DNA from: Lachnospiraceae bacterium
GTDB taxonomy: Bacteria > Bacillota > Clostridia > Lachnospirales > Lachnospiraceae
NCBI GenBank assembly: GCA_022791755.1
Contig: JAAVZR010000027.1
Location: forward strand, 1 to 64,000
Direction of reading: 5' to 3'
Length of the DNA: 64,000 bases
Shown here: in pieces, positions 54,634 to 63,455 of the stretch
Layout: every line of letters starts with the position of its first letter
Numbering within the stretch: position 1 is the first letter of the stretch
Made by a program: the position numbers and the translations under genes
Notes under the pieces: model-generated
Seen by the model: the letters and a program-made list of their open reading frames with translations, nothing else
What the model was told of the DNA's origin: nothing
Databases searched by the model: none

Positions 54634-55560
54634 ATGAAAATTCTGATTACCGGCTGCAAGGGGCAGCTGGGCACGGAGATCGTAAAGCAGATAAAGCTTG
54701 GTTACAGTGAAATCGGGGAATTGCCGGAGGCGGTGAAGCGTGCACAGGTCACGGCGGTGGATCTGCCGGAGGTGGATATCTCTAAATTGCAGCCTACCCT
54801 TGACTTTATAGCGAAATGCAGTCCGGATGTGGTGATTAACTGTGCCGCCTTCACCAATGTGGACGGATGCGAGACCAACAAAGATATGGCGTTTGCAGCC
54901 AATGCCGCAGGTCCCCGCAACCTGGCCATGGCCTGCGAGAGGACAGGGGCCAAGCTCATCCATGTCTCCACGGATTATGTCTTCAGCGGCCGTGAAAACG
55001 GCGGAGTGGCCCTGGATGAGGCGGATGTGCCGGGACCAATCAGCGCCTATGGCACCACGAAGCTCCTGGGTGAGCAGTATGTGAGACAGTTTTGCAGCCG
55101 GTTCTTTATCGTGCGCACAGCCTGGCTTTACAGCTATTACGGCAAAAATTTTGTAAAGACCATGTACAATGCCGGTAAAAAGACAGGTAAGCTTACGGTG
55201 GTAAACGATCAGCTGGGAAATCCCACCAATGCGGTGGATCTTGCTCATGTGATTTTACAGCTGGCAGCTACAGAGGAATATGGCCTGTACCACTGTACCG
55301 GAGAGGGAATCTGCTCCTGGTATGATTTTACTGTGGCTATCATGAAGGAAGCGGGGATCGAAGCCGTGGTGGAGCCGTGCAGCAGCGCACAGTATAAGGA
55401 AAAGAATCCTCAGGCGGCGGACAGGCCGGCCTGGAGCGCTCTGGATAATCGGATGTTGCGGACCACGGTGGGGAATCCTGTCAGGCCCTGGCAGGAAGCG
55501 TTACAGGCTTTTTTTGAAAACTGGGACGGAGAGAACGGCATGAGAGGAAACAGATTATGA
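54634..55560 (+). CDS. rfbD: dTDP-4-dehydrorhamnose reductase-like protein (RmlD family)
   Basis: A 308-residue short-chain dehydrogenase. The nucleotide loop [12 protein letters not shown] is at residues 4-15; [24 protein letters not shown] near 69, [16 protein letters not shown] near 109 and catalytic [12 protein letters not shown] near 140 fit RmlD. It makes dTDP-rhamnose in its usual context, but rmlA, rmlB and rmlC are not in the window, and it lies between gmd and fcl. It may act on another nucleotide sugar, or its partners may be elsewhere. The start at 54634 follows AAAAGGAG. Confidence 0.87.
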   Translation: MKILITGCKGQLGTEIVKQIKLGYSEIGELPEAVKRAQVTAVDLPEVDISKLQPTLDFIAKCSPDVVINCAAFTNVDGCETNKDMAFAANAAGPRNLAMACERTGAKLIHVSTDYVFSGRENGGVALDEADVPGPISAYGTTKLLGEQYVRQFCSRFFIVRTAWLYSYYGKNFVKTMYNAGKKTGKLTVVNDQLGNPTNAVDLAHVILQLAATEEYGLYHCTGEGICSWYDFTVAIMKEAGIEAVVEPCSSAQYKEKNPQAADRPAWSALDNRMLRTTVGNPVRPWQEALQAFFENWDGENGMRGNRL

Positions 55561-56501
55561 TGGAGAAAGAAGCAAAGATTTATGTGGCAGGCCACAGAGG
55601 GATGGTAGGCTCGGCCATCGTCCGCGTCCTGGAAAAGAAGGGATATCACAATATCCTGACCAAAACCCACCATGAGCTGAATCTCTGCCGTCAGACAGAG
55701 GTGGAGAGCTTTTTTGAGGAGGAGAAGCCGGATTACGTATTTCTGGCAGCCGCCAAGGTGGGGGGAATTGTGGCCAACCAGGAGGCACTGGCGGACTTTA
55801 TGTATGACAATATGATTCTGGAGATGAATGTCATCCATTCGGCCTGGCAAAACGGCTGTAAAAAACTTCTTTTTCTGGGCTCCTCCTGTATTTATCCCCG
55901 CATGGCGCCTCAGCCCATGCCGGAGAGCTGCCTTCTGACATCGGAGCTGGAGAAAACCAACGAAGCCTATGCTCTGGCCAAGATTTCCGGCCTGAAATAC
56001 TGTGAATTTCTGAACCGTCAATACGGAACGGACTATATCTCAGCCATGCCCACCAATTTGTACGGGCCTAATGACAACTATCATCCTACCCACAGCCATG
56101 TACTGCCGGCACTGATCCGCCGCTTCCATGAGGCGAAGACGCAGGGACTCCCGCAGGTGACCTGCTGGGGCACCGGCGCACCGCTGAGGGAATTTCTGTA
56201 TGTGGACGATCTGGCCGATGCCTGTGTGTTTCTGATGAATCATTATTCCGGCAACGAGACGGTCAACGTGGGTACCGGACAGGAGCTGACGATCCGGGAG
56301 CTGACGGATCTGGTGGCCCGGATCATCGGCTATACGGGAGAGATCCGGTGGGATACCTCCAGGCCTGACGGGACGCCGCGCAAGCTCCTGGACGTGAGCA
56401 AGCTGGAGAGGCTGGGCTGGCGTTATACTACGGAGCTTTCGGAAGGAATCCGACTGGCTTATGAGGACTTCCTGAATAATCCCATGCGGGCGGAACGATG
56501 A
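55560..56501 (+). CDS. fcl: GDP-L-fucose synthase
   Basis: Epimerase/reductase that converts the gmd product to GDP-L-fucose. The 313-residue protein has the NADP loop [14 protein letters not shown] near 9-22, [15 protein letters not shown] near 62, [20 protein letters not shown] near 104 and the catalytic [16 protein letters not shown] near 135. [28 protein letters not shown] follows, the hallmark of Fcl. It overlaps the preceding stop; ATG at 55557 or 55560 could be used. It shares the operon with gmd, so the cell can make fucose for a surface polymer. Confidence 0.95.
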   Translation: MEKEAKIYVAGHRGMVGSAIVRVLEKKGYHNILTKTHHELNLCRQTEVESFFEEEKPDYVFLAAAKVGGIVANQEALADFMYDNMILEMNVIHSAWQNGCKKLLFLGSSCIYPRMAPQPMPESCLLTSELEKTNEAYALAKISGLKYCEFLNRQYGTDYISAMPTNLYGPNDNYHPTHSHVLPALIRRFHEAKTQGLPQVTCWGTGAPLREFLYVDDLADACVFLMNHYSGNETVNVGTGQELTIRELTDLVARIIGYTGEIRWDTSRPDGTPRKLLDVSKLERLGWRYTTELSEGIRLAYEDFLNNPMRAER

Positions 56502-56513
56502 GAGGAGGCGGGA

Positions 56514-57845
56514 ATGAATATAGTATTGCTGTCAGGCGGATCCGGAAAGCGCCTGTGGCCTTTGTCCAACGATATCCGTTCCAAACAGTTCATCAAACTG
56601 TTTCGCAGAGAGGACGGAAGCTATGAGTCCATGGTACAGAGGGTATACCGGCAGATCCGCCAGGTGGACCGGGAAGCCACTGTGACCATCGCCACCTCCA
56701 GGACCCAGGTCTCCGCAATCCATAATCAGCTGGGGACAGAGGTGGGAATCAGCATTGAGCCATGCAGGCGGGATACCTTTCCGGCCATCGCGCTGGCCTG
56801 CGCCTACCTCCATGATGTGAGAGGGCTTGATCTTCAGGAGGCCGCCGTGATCTGTCCGGTGGATCCTTACGTGGATAGCGACTATTTCGAGGCGCTGGGC
56901 CGTCTGGGCTGTCTGGCAGAGACGGGGGAGGCCAATCTGGCTTTGATGGGAATCCGGCCCACCTATCCCAGCGAGAAATATGGCTATATCATACCGGAGG
57001 ATGACCGGGAGATCAGTCTGGTGCGAACCTTTAAGGAGAAGCCGGATCTGGAGACGGCGAAGACATATATGGAGCTGGGAGCGCTGTGGAACGGCGGAGT
57101 CTTTGCCTGCCGGATCGGCTATATTCTGGATAGGGCTTATGAGCAGACCGGTCTTCGGGACTATCACGATTTATTCGCCCGGTATGAGACGCTCAAAAAG
57201 ATCAGCTTTGACTATGCCGTGGTGGAGAGAGAGCCGAAGATCCAGGTGATGCGTTTTGACGGCGGATGGAAGGATCTGGGGACATGGAATACGCTGACGG
57301 AAGAGATGAGCGAGCCGGTGATCGGACAGGGAATCCGGGACGAGAGCTGTGAGAATGTGAGTATCATCAATGAGCTGAACATACCGGTTCTCTGCATGGG
57401 ACTAAAGAATGTGATCGTGTCCGCCGGTCCTGACGGAATTCTGGTGTCGGACCGTGAGAAATCCAGCTATATCAAGCCCTATGTGGATGAGATCCGGCAG
57501 CAGGTGATGTTTGCGGAGAAATCCTGGGGCAGCTTTACGATTCTGGATCTGGAGGAGAGGAGCCTGACCATCCGCGTGACTTTGAATCCCGGTCACAGCA
57601 TGAATTATCACAGCCATGACCATCGCGACGAAGTGTGGACGGTGGTGAGCGGCTCTGGTACGGCGGTGATCGACGGCGAGCGGCGGCCGGTGGCTCCCGG
57701 CGATATCCTGCGTATGCCGGCCGGCTGCCGCCATATGATTACGGCGGATACGGAGCTGAAACTGATCGAGGTCCAGATGGGTCATGAGATAAGCGTCCAT
57801 GATAAACATAAATATCCGCTGCCGGAAGCCTCTCAGATAGGATGA
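56514..57845 (+). CDS. manC: Mannose-1-phosphate guanylyltransferase with C-terminal cupin
   Basis: Makes GDP-mannose, the substrate of gmd. The N-terminal nucleotidyltransferase domain shows LLSGGSGKRLWPLSNDIRSKQF (residues about 5-26) and later VICPVDPYVDS near 117. FKEKPDLETAKTYMELGALWNGGVFAC follows near 171-197. The C-terminal part (about 345-440) is a mannose-6-phosphate isomerase-type cupin (HSMNYHSHDHRDEVWTVVSGSG; PAGCRHMI), as in bifunctional ManC/AlgA enzymes. The 443-residue length is a little short of the usual 460-480. Last gene of the operon, followed by a bidirectional terminator. Confidence 0.93.
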   Translation: MNIVLLSGGSGKRLWPLSNDIRSKQFIKLFRREDGSYESMVQRVYRQIRQVDREATVTIATSRTQVSAIHNQLGTEVGISIEPCRRDTFPAIALACAYLHDVRGLDLQEAAVICPVDPYVDSDYFEALGRLGCLAETGEANLALMGIRPTYPSEKYGYIIPEDDREISLVRTFKEKPDLETAKTYMELGALWNGGVFACRIGYILDRAYEQTGLRDYHDLFARYETLKKISFDYAVVEREPKIQVMRFDGGWKDLGTWNTLTEEMSEPVIGQGIRDESCENVSIINELNIPVLCMGLKNVIVSAGPDGILVSDREKSSYIKPYVDEIRQQVMFAEKSWGSFTILDLEERSLTIRVTLNPGHSMNYHSHDHRDEVWTVVSGSGTAVIDGERRPVAPGDILRMPAGCRHMITADTELKLIEVQMGHEISVHDKHKYPLPEASQIG

Positions 57846-58052
57846 AAGAAGGGGGACCGTGTGCGCGCACGTTTTTGTTTGATGCCCATTTGGGCATCCC
57901 TTAACCTGTGTCCATTTGGGCCAGAAGGACTTTGTCCGGCAAAGTGTATCAAAAAACGCTCAGACTTTACGGCCTGAGCGTTTTTCTTTCAGGGGGTTTT
58001 TAACAGCCCTTTTTATGGACGCTTTGATCAGGGGCGGGACGCCGCTTTACGT
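57846..58052. terminator. Convergent intergenic region with bidirectional terminator
   Basis: The stem at 57952-57963 with 57974-57985 (AAAAACGCTCAG type, 12 bp, A-run before and T-run after) can stop transcription from both manC and pfp. Other palindromes upstream are GTGCGCGCAC (57861-57870) and GATGCCCATTTGGGCATC (57881-57898). The 16 bases at 57871-57886 also occur at the end of hairpin repeat copy 3. Confidence 0.82.
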
Positions 58053-59276
58053 TCAATGAAGATAGGCGTAGACCGGCAGGCCGTCCTCGTATTCTACGGG
58101 GGAGGCGCCCTGGATCAGAGGCATGGCGTACTTTACGTAGCCTTCGCCCACATCGCGGCCGCCGTTTGTGATCCACTCGGCCGGGAAAGGCTTCTCCTGA
58201 TTGCAGACTTCGTTGACATCCACGCGCACATAGTCGATATGGTATGTCTCGCCTTCGGCGCGCTTGAAGCCGATCATGATGCCCGTCTCGCCTTCCAGGG
58301 CAGCCTTCACACCTTCGGAACCGGCGGCGGCCGCCTCGGTGACGTCGGTCAGGGAGGACAGATGGGCGGCGCAGCGCTGCAACAGGCTGAATTCGATGGG
58401 ACGGACCTTGCAGCCGAATTTCTGTTTTACCAGGTCAGCCAGATAGGCGGCGGTGCCGGCCAGGGACTTGTGACCGAAATTATCCACCGCGATATCGGAA
58501 GCGGCATACTCGCAGATAAACTTACCCTCGGTATCGTGTACGCCCTCGGATACGGCCACCATCACATTGTTGGTCTTCTGGAAAGCGGCCTCTACATCGG
58601 CCAAGAAGCCTTCCACACTGAAGGGAGTCTCGGGCAGGTAGATCAGAACCGGGTTGTCCCCTTCAAATTTACGGGCCAGCACGGAAGCGGCGGTGAGCCA
58701 GCCGGCATGGCGGCCCATGATCTCCACGATGGAGACAAATTTGGCGCCGTATACACCGGCATCCAGGCTGATCTCACGGCAGGTGGCAGCCACATACTTG
58801 GCGGCGCTGCCGTAGCCGGGACAGTGGTCGGTGCAGATCAGATCATTGTCGATGGTCTTGGGAACGCCGATGAAACGGATCGGACTGTTTACACTGGCGG
58901 CATAACGGGACATCTTGCTTACGGTGTCCATGGAATCGTTGCCGCCGATATAGAAGAAATAGCCCACGTTAAGCTCCTCCAGCGCCTTCATAAGACGGGG
59001 GAACACGGGATCGGCCAGATCCTCAGGCAGCTTGAAACGGCAGGAGCCCAGATAGGAAGAAGGAGAAGACTGCATGATCTTAAGCTCCTTTTCGGACATA
59101 TCGGACAGGACGACCTTGCGTCCTTCCAGAAAGCCCTTGATTCCGTTGACCATGCCGTATACGTGGTCAACCTCGTCGGTGTGCTTCATGGCCTCGGTCA
59201 CTACGCCGTAGAGGCTGGAATTGATGACGGAGGTGGGGCCGCCGGACTGGCCGACGATTACGTTTTTCTTGCTCAT
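58053..59276 (-). CDS. pfp: 6-phosphofructokinase, pyrophosphate-dependent type
   Basis: Phosphorylates fructose-6-phosphate, a key glycolytic step, probably with pyrophosphate. The 407-residue protein has GQSGGPTSVINSSLYGVV at the N-terminus, IGGNDSMDTVSKM near 105, PKTIDNDLICTDHCPGYGSAAKYVA near 136-160 and EIMGRHAGWLTAAS near 185. The GGNDS (Asp in place of Gly) and KTIDND motifs point to PPi rather than ATP as donor. The start at 59276 follows AAGGAG by 8 nt and is better than the GTG at 59285. Its promoter is on the minus strand near 59333-59361. Confidence 0.93.
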   Translation of the reverse strand: MSKKNVIVGQSGGPTSVINSSLYGVVTEAMKHTDEVDHVYGMVNGIKGFLEGRKVVLSDMSEKELKIMQSSPSSYLGSCRFKLPEDLADPVFPRLMKALEELNVGYFFYIGGNDSMDTVSKMSRYAASVNSPIRFIGVPKTIDNDLICTDHCPGYGSAAKYVAATCREISLDAGVYGAKFVSIVEIMGRHAGWLTAASVLARKFEGDNPVLIYLPETPFSVEGFLADVEAAFQKTNNVMVAVSEGVHDTEGKFICEYAASDIAVDNFGHKSLAGTAAYLADLVKQKFGCKVRPIEFSLLQRCAAHLSSLTDVTEAAAAGSEGVKAALEGETGIMIGFKRAEGETYHIDYVRVDVNEVCNQEKPFPAEWITNGGRDVGEGYVKYAMPLIQGASPVEYEDGLPVYAYLH

Positions 59277-59332
59277 GTTTTTCACTCCTTATTATGTTAT
59301 CGTAGTAAAAGCAGATAAAACTTTCCGCGTCC

Positions 59333-59361
59333 ATTTTATAACAGGTTTAGAGATTATGCAA
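59333..59361 (-). promoter_or_regulatory. Promoter of pfp
   Basis: On the minus strand TTGCAT (59356-59361) and TAAAAT (59333-59338) with a 17-bp spacer. Confidence 0.6.
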
Positions 59362-59420
59362 GGGGAAAAGGCGGTTTTACCGTCATTCGGGAGAAAAAAA
59401 GACCAATCGAAAAAATAGTC

Positions 59421-59449
59421 TGGTCAAAACGATTTTTTTGTGATATAGT
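59421..59449 (+). promoter_or_regulatory. Promoter of the FMN-binding lipoprotein gene
   Basis: TGGTCA at 59421-59426 and TATAGT at 59444-59449 with a 17-bp spacer. Confidence 0.6.
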
Positions 59450-59510
59450 ATCTTCTGTCCGTTAAAAGGACGAAGTTATAAGTATTTTTTTATCAAGGAG
59501 GACTGAAATT

Positions 59511-59978
59511 ATGAAAATGAGAAAAGTGATCTGCGTACTGGCGGCAGGCGTGCTGGCCCTGTCCATGACGGCCTGCTCCGGGGATGATGCAAATGCCACC
59601 ACGGCGGCCACTGAGACCACAGCGGCTTCCGAGACCACAGCGGCTTCCGAGACCACGGCGGCTCCCGAGACCACGGCAGCTCCTGAGACCACGGCTGCTC
59701 CGGCCGGCGCCTATAAGGCAGGTACATACACCGCTTCTTCCAAAGGCATGGAGAGCGATGTGGCGGTGACAGTCACGATCGACGACAGCGGCGCGATTAC
59801 GGATGTTGTCATTGATGCCTCCGGAGAGACCCCGACCATCGGCGGAGCGGCGGCAGAGAAGCTGGTTCCTGTTATCCTGGAGGCACAGTCCGCAGAGATC
59901 GACGGGATTGCCAGCGCTACCGTGACTTCCGATGCCATCAAGGCCGCTCTGACTGATTGCCTGACCCAGGCACAGTAA
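59511..59978 (+). CDS. FMN-binding domain lipoprotein
   Basis: A 155-residue exported lipoprotein. The signal peptide ends at SMTAC with the lipidated Cys at residue 22. A tandem-repeat Thr/Ala/Glu linker follows (about 30-66), then an FMN_bind domain (GAYKAGTYTASSKGMESDVAVTVTID, IGGAAAEKLVPVILEAQ, DGIASATVTSDAIKAAL). The Ser-Ala-Thr-Val-Thr-Ser segment is where flavin can be attached covalently in this family. It probably carries electrons outside the membrane or accepts flavin in extracellular electron transfer. Own promoter and strong AAGGAGG site; a weak hairpin closes the unit. Confidence 0.88.
   Translation: MKMRKVICVLAAGVLALSMTACSGDDANATTAATETTAASETTAASETTAAPETTAAPETTAAPAGAYKAGTYTASSKGMESDVAVTVTIDDSGAITDVVIDASGETPTIGGAAAEKLVPVILEAQSAEIDGIASATVTSDAIKAALTDCLTQAQ
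59613..59702 (+). repeat. Five 18-bp tandem repeats in the lipoprotein linker
   Basis: Units of GAGACCACAGCGGCTTCC and close variants, in frame, encode E-T-T-A-A-(S/P). Copy number could change by slippage and alter linker length without frameshift. Confidence 0.9.
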
Positions 59979-60043
59979 TGCGTGCAGTGATCTGATCGCT
60001 GTCTGAATGCGAGAATGTGGAACCGGAGACTGCTTTCCGGCAG

Positions 60044-60079
60044 ACAGGCCGTATCCTTTTGGTGGGATGCGGCCTGTTT
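60044..60079 (+). terminator. Hairpin after the FMN lipoprotein gene
   Basis: A 13-bp stem (60044-60056 with 60065-60077, one G-U pair) followed by a short T stretch. Confidence 0.6.
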
Positions 60080-60095
60080 GACTGTAAGAAATGAC

Positions 60096-60124
60096 TTGCC
60101 ATTGTGACGTGTAGCATGTATAAT
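60096..60124 (+). promoter_or_regulatory. Promoter of the hybrid kinase operon
   Basis: TTGCCA at 60096-60101 and TATAAT at 60119-60124 with a 17-bp spacer. Confidence 0.75.
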
Positions 60125-60184
60125 TGAGGCAGGGAACTTCATCTCCCGAACGAAGAGAGAATGATAGAGATACAGGGAGTCAGT

Positions 60185-62743
60185 ATGAGTAAAAAGATAA
60201 AGAAATTCCTGGGGTTCAGCCTGACAGGTATGGTAGTCCTCTGCATCGGCATTTTTGCTTGGATGATGCAGTATATGGATCAGAAAAGCACGGAGGCGAT
60301 CCGGGCGATCGGCGAGCTGTACATGCTGGAAGTCAACGACCAGCTGGAGCAGAAGTTTTCGGCGATCACGGATCTGCGGCTGGATCAGGTGGGAGGAATC
60401 ATAAGAGGTACGGCCGCGGGAAATTTTGAGTCTGTCGAACAGCTGCAGAATCAGCTGGCGAGCAGCGCCGGCGTCCGCGAGTTTGAGTTCCTTGGCCTGT
60501 ATACGGCAGACGGGGAAGGCCAGGTGATCTATGGAAATGCCATAGAGCCGATTGACCGGCGGGAATTTGAGGAGGCCCTGATCGATGGAGAGAAGGGGCT
60601 TTCCAGTGCTTACAGCGAGTCGGGGGAGAAGCTGCTTTTGCTGATACAGGAGGCACAGTATCCCATGAGCGACGGTCGGACCAGCTGCGCTGTCGTGGTG
60701 GGGATTCCGATGGATTACCTTAATGAGGCCATGGCGCTGGATACCGATGGCGCGCTGGTATATTCTCATATTATCCGGCGTGACGGAAGCTATGTGATCC
60801 GCAACGGAGAAGCATTCCGCGATAATTATTTTAACCGGATCGTGGAGATCTGTTCGGAATTTAACGGAAAGACTCCGGAGCAATATGTGGAGGAGCTTCA
60901 GAATGCGATGACGGAGGACAAAGATTACTCCGCTCTGCTGATGGAAGGCGGCGTTCACCGTCATCTGTACTGCTCGGCTCTGCCGGGCTCAGAGTGGTAT
61001 CTGGTCAGTATTATGCCCTACGGTGTTCTGGACGATGCTGTCAATAATCTGAGCAATGAGCGTTCAATCACGGTATTAGGGGTATGCAGCGTGATACTTC
61101 TCGGTTTGGGAGGCGTGTTTTTCGTGTACTTCCAGATGTCGAGGCAGCAGATGAAGGAGCTGGAGGCCGCCAGGCAGGAGGCGCTTCGTGCCAACCATGC
61201 AAAGAGCGAGTTCCTCTCCAATATGAGTCATGATATCCGGACTCCCATGAACGGTATCGTGGGAATGACGGCTATCGCCATGGCGAATATGGACGACAGC
61301 GCCAGGGTCCAGGACTGCCTGAAGAAGATCACGCTTTCCAGCAGGCATCTTCTGGGACTTATTAACGATGTGCTGGATATGTCAAAGATTGAGAGCGGCC
61401 GGCTGTCTCTGAATATGGACCAGCTGTCTCTGCGCGATACGATGGACAGCATTGTCAACATCGTGCAGCCTCAGATCCGTTCGCGAAAGCAGCACTTCGA
61501 CGTTTTTATCCAGAAAATCGAGACGGAGGATGTGTACTGCGACAGCGTGCGTCTGAATCAGATTCTGATCAATCTTTTGTCCAATGCGGTGAAGTTTACG
61601 CCGGAGGGCGGCGTGATCAATGTCTATCTGTCGCAGGAGTCCTCGCCGTTGGGAGAGAATTTTGTGCGCTGTCATTTCCGGGTGAAGGACAGCGGCATCG
61701 GCATGACGCCGGAGTTTCAGAAAGAGATATTTGACACATTCACCAGAGAGAAAAACCAGCAGGTGGATAAGACAGAGGGCACCGGTCTGGGAATGGCGAT
61801 CACAAAATATATTGTGGACGCCATGAAAGGGACGATCGAAGTCACCAGCGCCGTAGGCAAGGGAAGCGAGTTCCATGTGACGCTGGATCTGGAAAAGGCC
61901 CTGACAAAGATAGAGGATATGTTCCTGCCGGCCTGGAATATCCTGGTGGTGGATAATAACGAGGATCTGTGCCGCAGTGCCGTGGATGCGCTGAAGGAGA
62001 TCGGGGTATCGCCGGAATGGGCCCTGGATGGCAGGACGGCGGTTCAGATGGTGGAGAAGCGCCACAGAGAGCATAATGACTATCATTTTGTGCTGCTGGA
62101 CTGGCGGATGCCGGATATGGACGGCGTGCAGACGACACGGGAGATTCGAAAGCGCGTGGGTGACGCGGTCCCGATTCTGATTATTTCGGCTTATGACTGG
62201 AGCGATATCGAGGAAGAGGCCAAGGAGGCAGGGGTTCATGGTTTTATCTCCAAGCCGCTGTTTAAGTCAAACCTGTATCTGGGACTGAGCCATTATATGG
62301 AAGGAGAGTCGGAAGAGCCGGAAGAGGAAGAGAATGACAGTCAGGAATTTGCCGGAATGCGTGTCCTCCTGGCCGAAGACAATGATCTGAACTGGGAGAT
62401 TGCGGAGGACATTCTTTCCGAGGCCGGGTTTGAACTGGAGAGGGCGGAGAATGGCAAGATATGTGCGGAGATGTTTGAAAAATCAGAACCTTACTATTAT
62501 GATCTGGTTTTGATGGATATCCGGATGCCGGTGATGACCGGCTACGACGCCGCGGTGCGGATCCGTGCCACGGAACGTCCGGATTCCGGTTTGCCGATCA
62601 TTGCCATGACGGCGGATGCTTTTTCCGAGGATATTAAAAGGTGCCTGGAGTGCGGGATGAATGCCCATATTGCGAAGCCCATCGATGTTCAGATTCTGAT
62701 CCAGCATCTGAGAAAGTATTTGAAAAAGGATTCGGAGGAGTGA
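60185..62743 (+). CDS. Hybrid sensor histidine kinase with two receiver domains
   Basis: A membrane sensor of 852 residues. Two helices (about 12-30 and 295-318) bracket an extracytoplasmic domain of about 260 residues, Cache-like in layout. HisKA carries the phospho-His in NMSHDIRTPMNGIVGM near 349. HATPase blocks follow (LINLLSNAVKF, DSGIGM, GTGLGMAI). REC1 has its Asp in LLDWRMPDMDG near 639 and REC2 in LMDIRMPVMTG near 777. There is no output domain. The start at 60185 (after AGGGAGT) or 60161 is possible. It is followed after 3 bp by a LytTR regulator, the likely output. Confidence 0.92.
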   Translation: MSKKIKKFLGFSLTGMVVLCIGIFAWMMQYMDQKSTEAIRAIGELYMLEVNDQLEQKFSAITDLRLDQVGGIIRGTAAGNFESVEQLQNQLASSAGVREFEFLGLYTADGEGQVIYGNAIEPIDRREFEEALIDGEKGLSSAYSESGEKLLLLIQEAQYPMSDGRTSCAVVVGIPMDYLNEAMALDTDGALVYSHIIRRDGSYVIRNGEAFRDNYFNRIVEICSEFNGKTPEQYVEELQNAMTEDKDYSALLMEGGVHRHLYCSALPGSEWYLVSIMPYGVLDDAVNNLSNERSITVLGVCSVILLGLGGVFFVYFQMSRQQMKELEAARQEALRANHAKSEFLSNMSHDIRTPMNGIVGMTAIAMANMDDSARVQDCLKKITLSSRHLLGLINDVLDMSKIESGRLSLNMDQLSLRDTMDSIVNIVQPQIRSRKQHFDVFIQKIETEDVYCDSVRLNQILINLLSNAVKFTPEGGVINVYLSQESSPLGENFVRCHFRVKDSGIGMTPEFQKEIFDTFTREKNQQVDKTEGTGLGMAITKYIVDAMKGTIEVTSAVGKGSEFHVTLDLEKALTKIEDMFLPAWNILVVDNNEDLCRSAVDALKEIGVSPEWALDGRTAVQMVEKRHREHNDYHFVLLDWRMPDMDGVQTTREIRKRVGDAVPILIISAYDWSDIEEEAKEAGVHGFISKPLFKSNLYLGLSHYMEGESEEPEEEENDSQEFAGMRVLLAEDNDLNWEIAEDILSEAGFELERAENGKICAEMFEKSEPYYYDLVLMDIRMPVMTGYDAAVRIRATERPDSGLPIIAMTADAFSEDIKRCLECGMNAHIAKPIDVQILIQHLRKYLKKDSEE

Positions 62744-62746
62744 TCC

Positions 62747-63454
62747 ATGCTGCGAATAGCCATTGTGGATGACGAACCGAAGGAACGGGAGCAGCTGCAA
62801 GAATATGTGGAGAACTATTTTTCGGCTCAGGGGAAGGATATTTTTATTCTGAGCTATCCGGACGGCGCCTCGCTGATCAGGGAGGCGCCGAAGGATCTGG
62901 ATATCCTCTTTCTGGATATTCAGATGGAGGAAGTGGACGGCATACACGCGGCCAGGCGGATCCGTGAGTATGACAGCGAGGTCCTGATTATCTTCATCAC
63001 CAATATGGTCCAGTATGCCATCGAAGGTTATTCGGTGAACGCGCTGGATTTTGTACTGAAACCGGTGGATGGGGAGGCAGTGGCCAGAGAGCTGGACAAG
63101 GCGGTGAAGCGGTTAAAGAGCAAGGCATCGCCGATGATCTCCGTGCGGGGCGTCGAAGGCGTGTTTGTAATGGATGCGGGGAAGATAAGCTATATCGAGA
63201 CCTATGACCGCAGGCTTTTGATTCACACTGCGAAAGGGGAGGCAATCCGCTGTAATGATACACTTCAGGCATTGGAGGAGAGGCTGCCGGGATGGTTTTT
63301 TCGCTGTCACAGCGCTTACCTGGTGAATCTGCGCCTGGTGGAGAGGATCGCAGGCAGTGATATCGTGGTAGACGGGGACAGAATTCCGCTGAGCAAACAC
63401 CGCAAGAGGGAATTCATGCAAGCGATGGCCAGCTATGTAAAGGAGATACTGTGA
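62747..63454 (+). CDS. LytTR-family response regulator
   Basis: A 235-residue regulator. The receiver domain (about 1-120) has VDDEPKERE at 7-15 and the phospho-Asp in DILFLDIQMEEVDG near 54-57. The LytTR DNA-binding domain (about 135-235) shows ISVRGVEGVFVMDAGKISYIETYDRRLLIHT, LEERLPGWFFRCHSAYLVNL and IPLSKHRKREF. This type often controls cell-wall, biofilm or bacteriocin genes. It lies 3 bp after the hybrid kinase and 1 bp before a membrane gene, forming one operon. Confidence 0.94.
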   Translation: MLRIAIVDDEPKEREQLQEYVENYFSAQGKDIFILSYPDGASLIREAPKDLDILFLDIQMEEVDGIHAARRIREYDSEVLIIFITNMVQYAIEGYSVNALDFVLKPVDGEAVARELDKAVKRLKSKASPMISVRGVEGVFVMDAGKISYIETYDRRLLIHTAKGEAIRCNDTLQALEERLPGWFFRCHSAYLVNLRLVERIAGSDIVVDGDRIPLSKHRKREFMQAMASYVKEIL

Positions 63455-63455
63455 G

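Noticed and set aside
58056-59318. Long plus-strand open frame opposite pfp
   Set aside because: pfp on the minus strand has complete family motifs; the plus frame has none.
59613-59702. CRISPR array
   Set aside because: The repeats are contiguous 18-bp coding units without spacers. No other repeat-spacer pattern was seen in the window.
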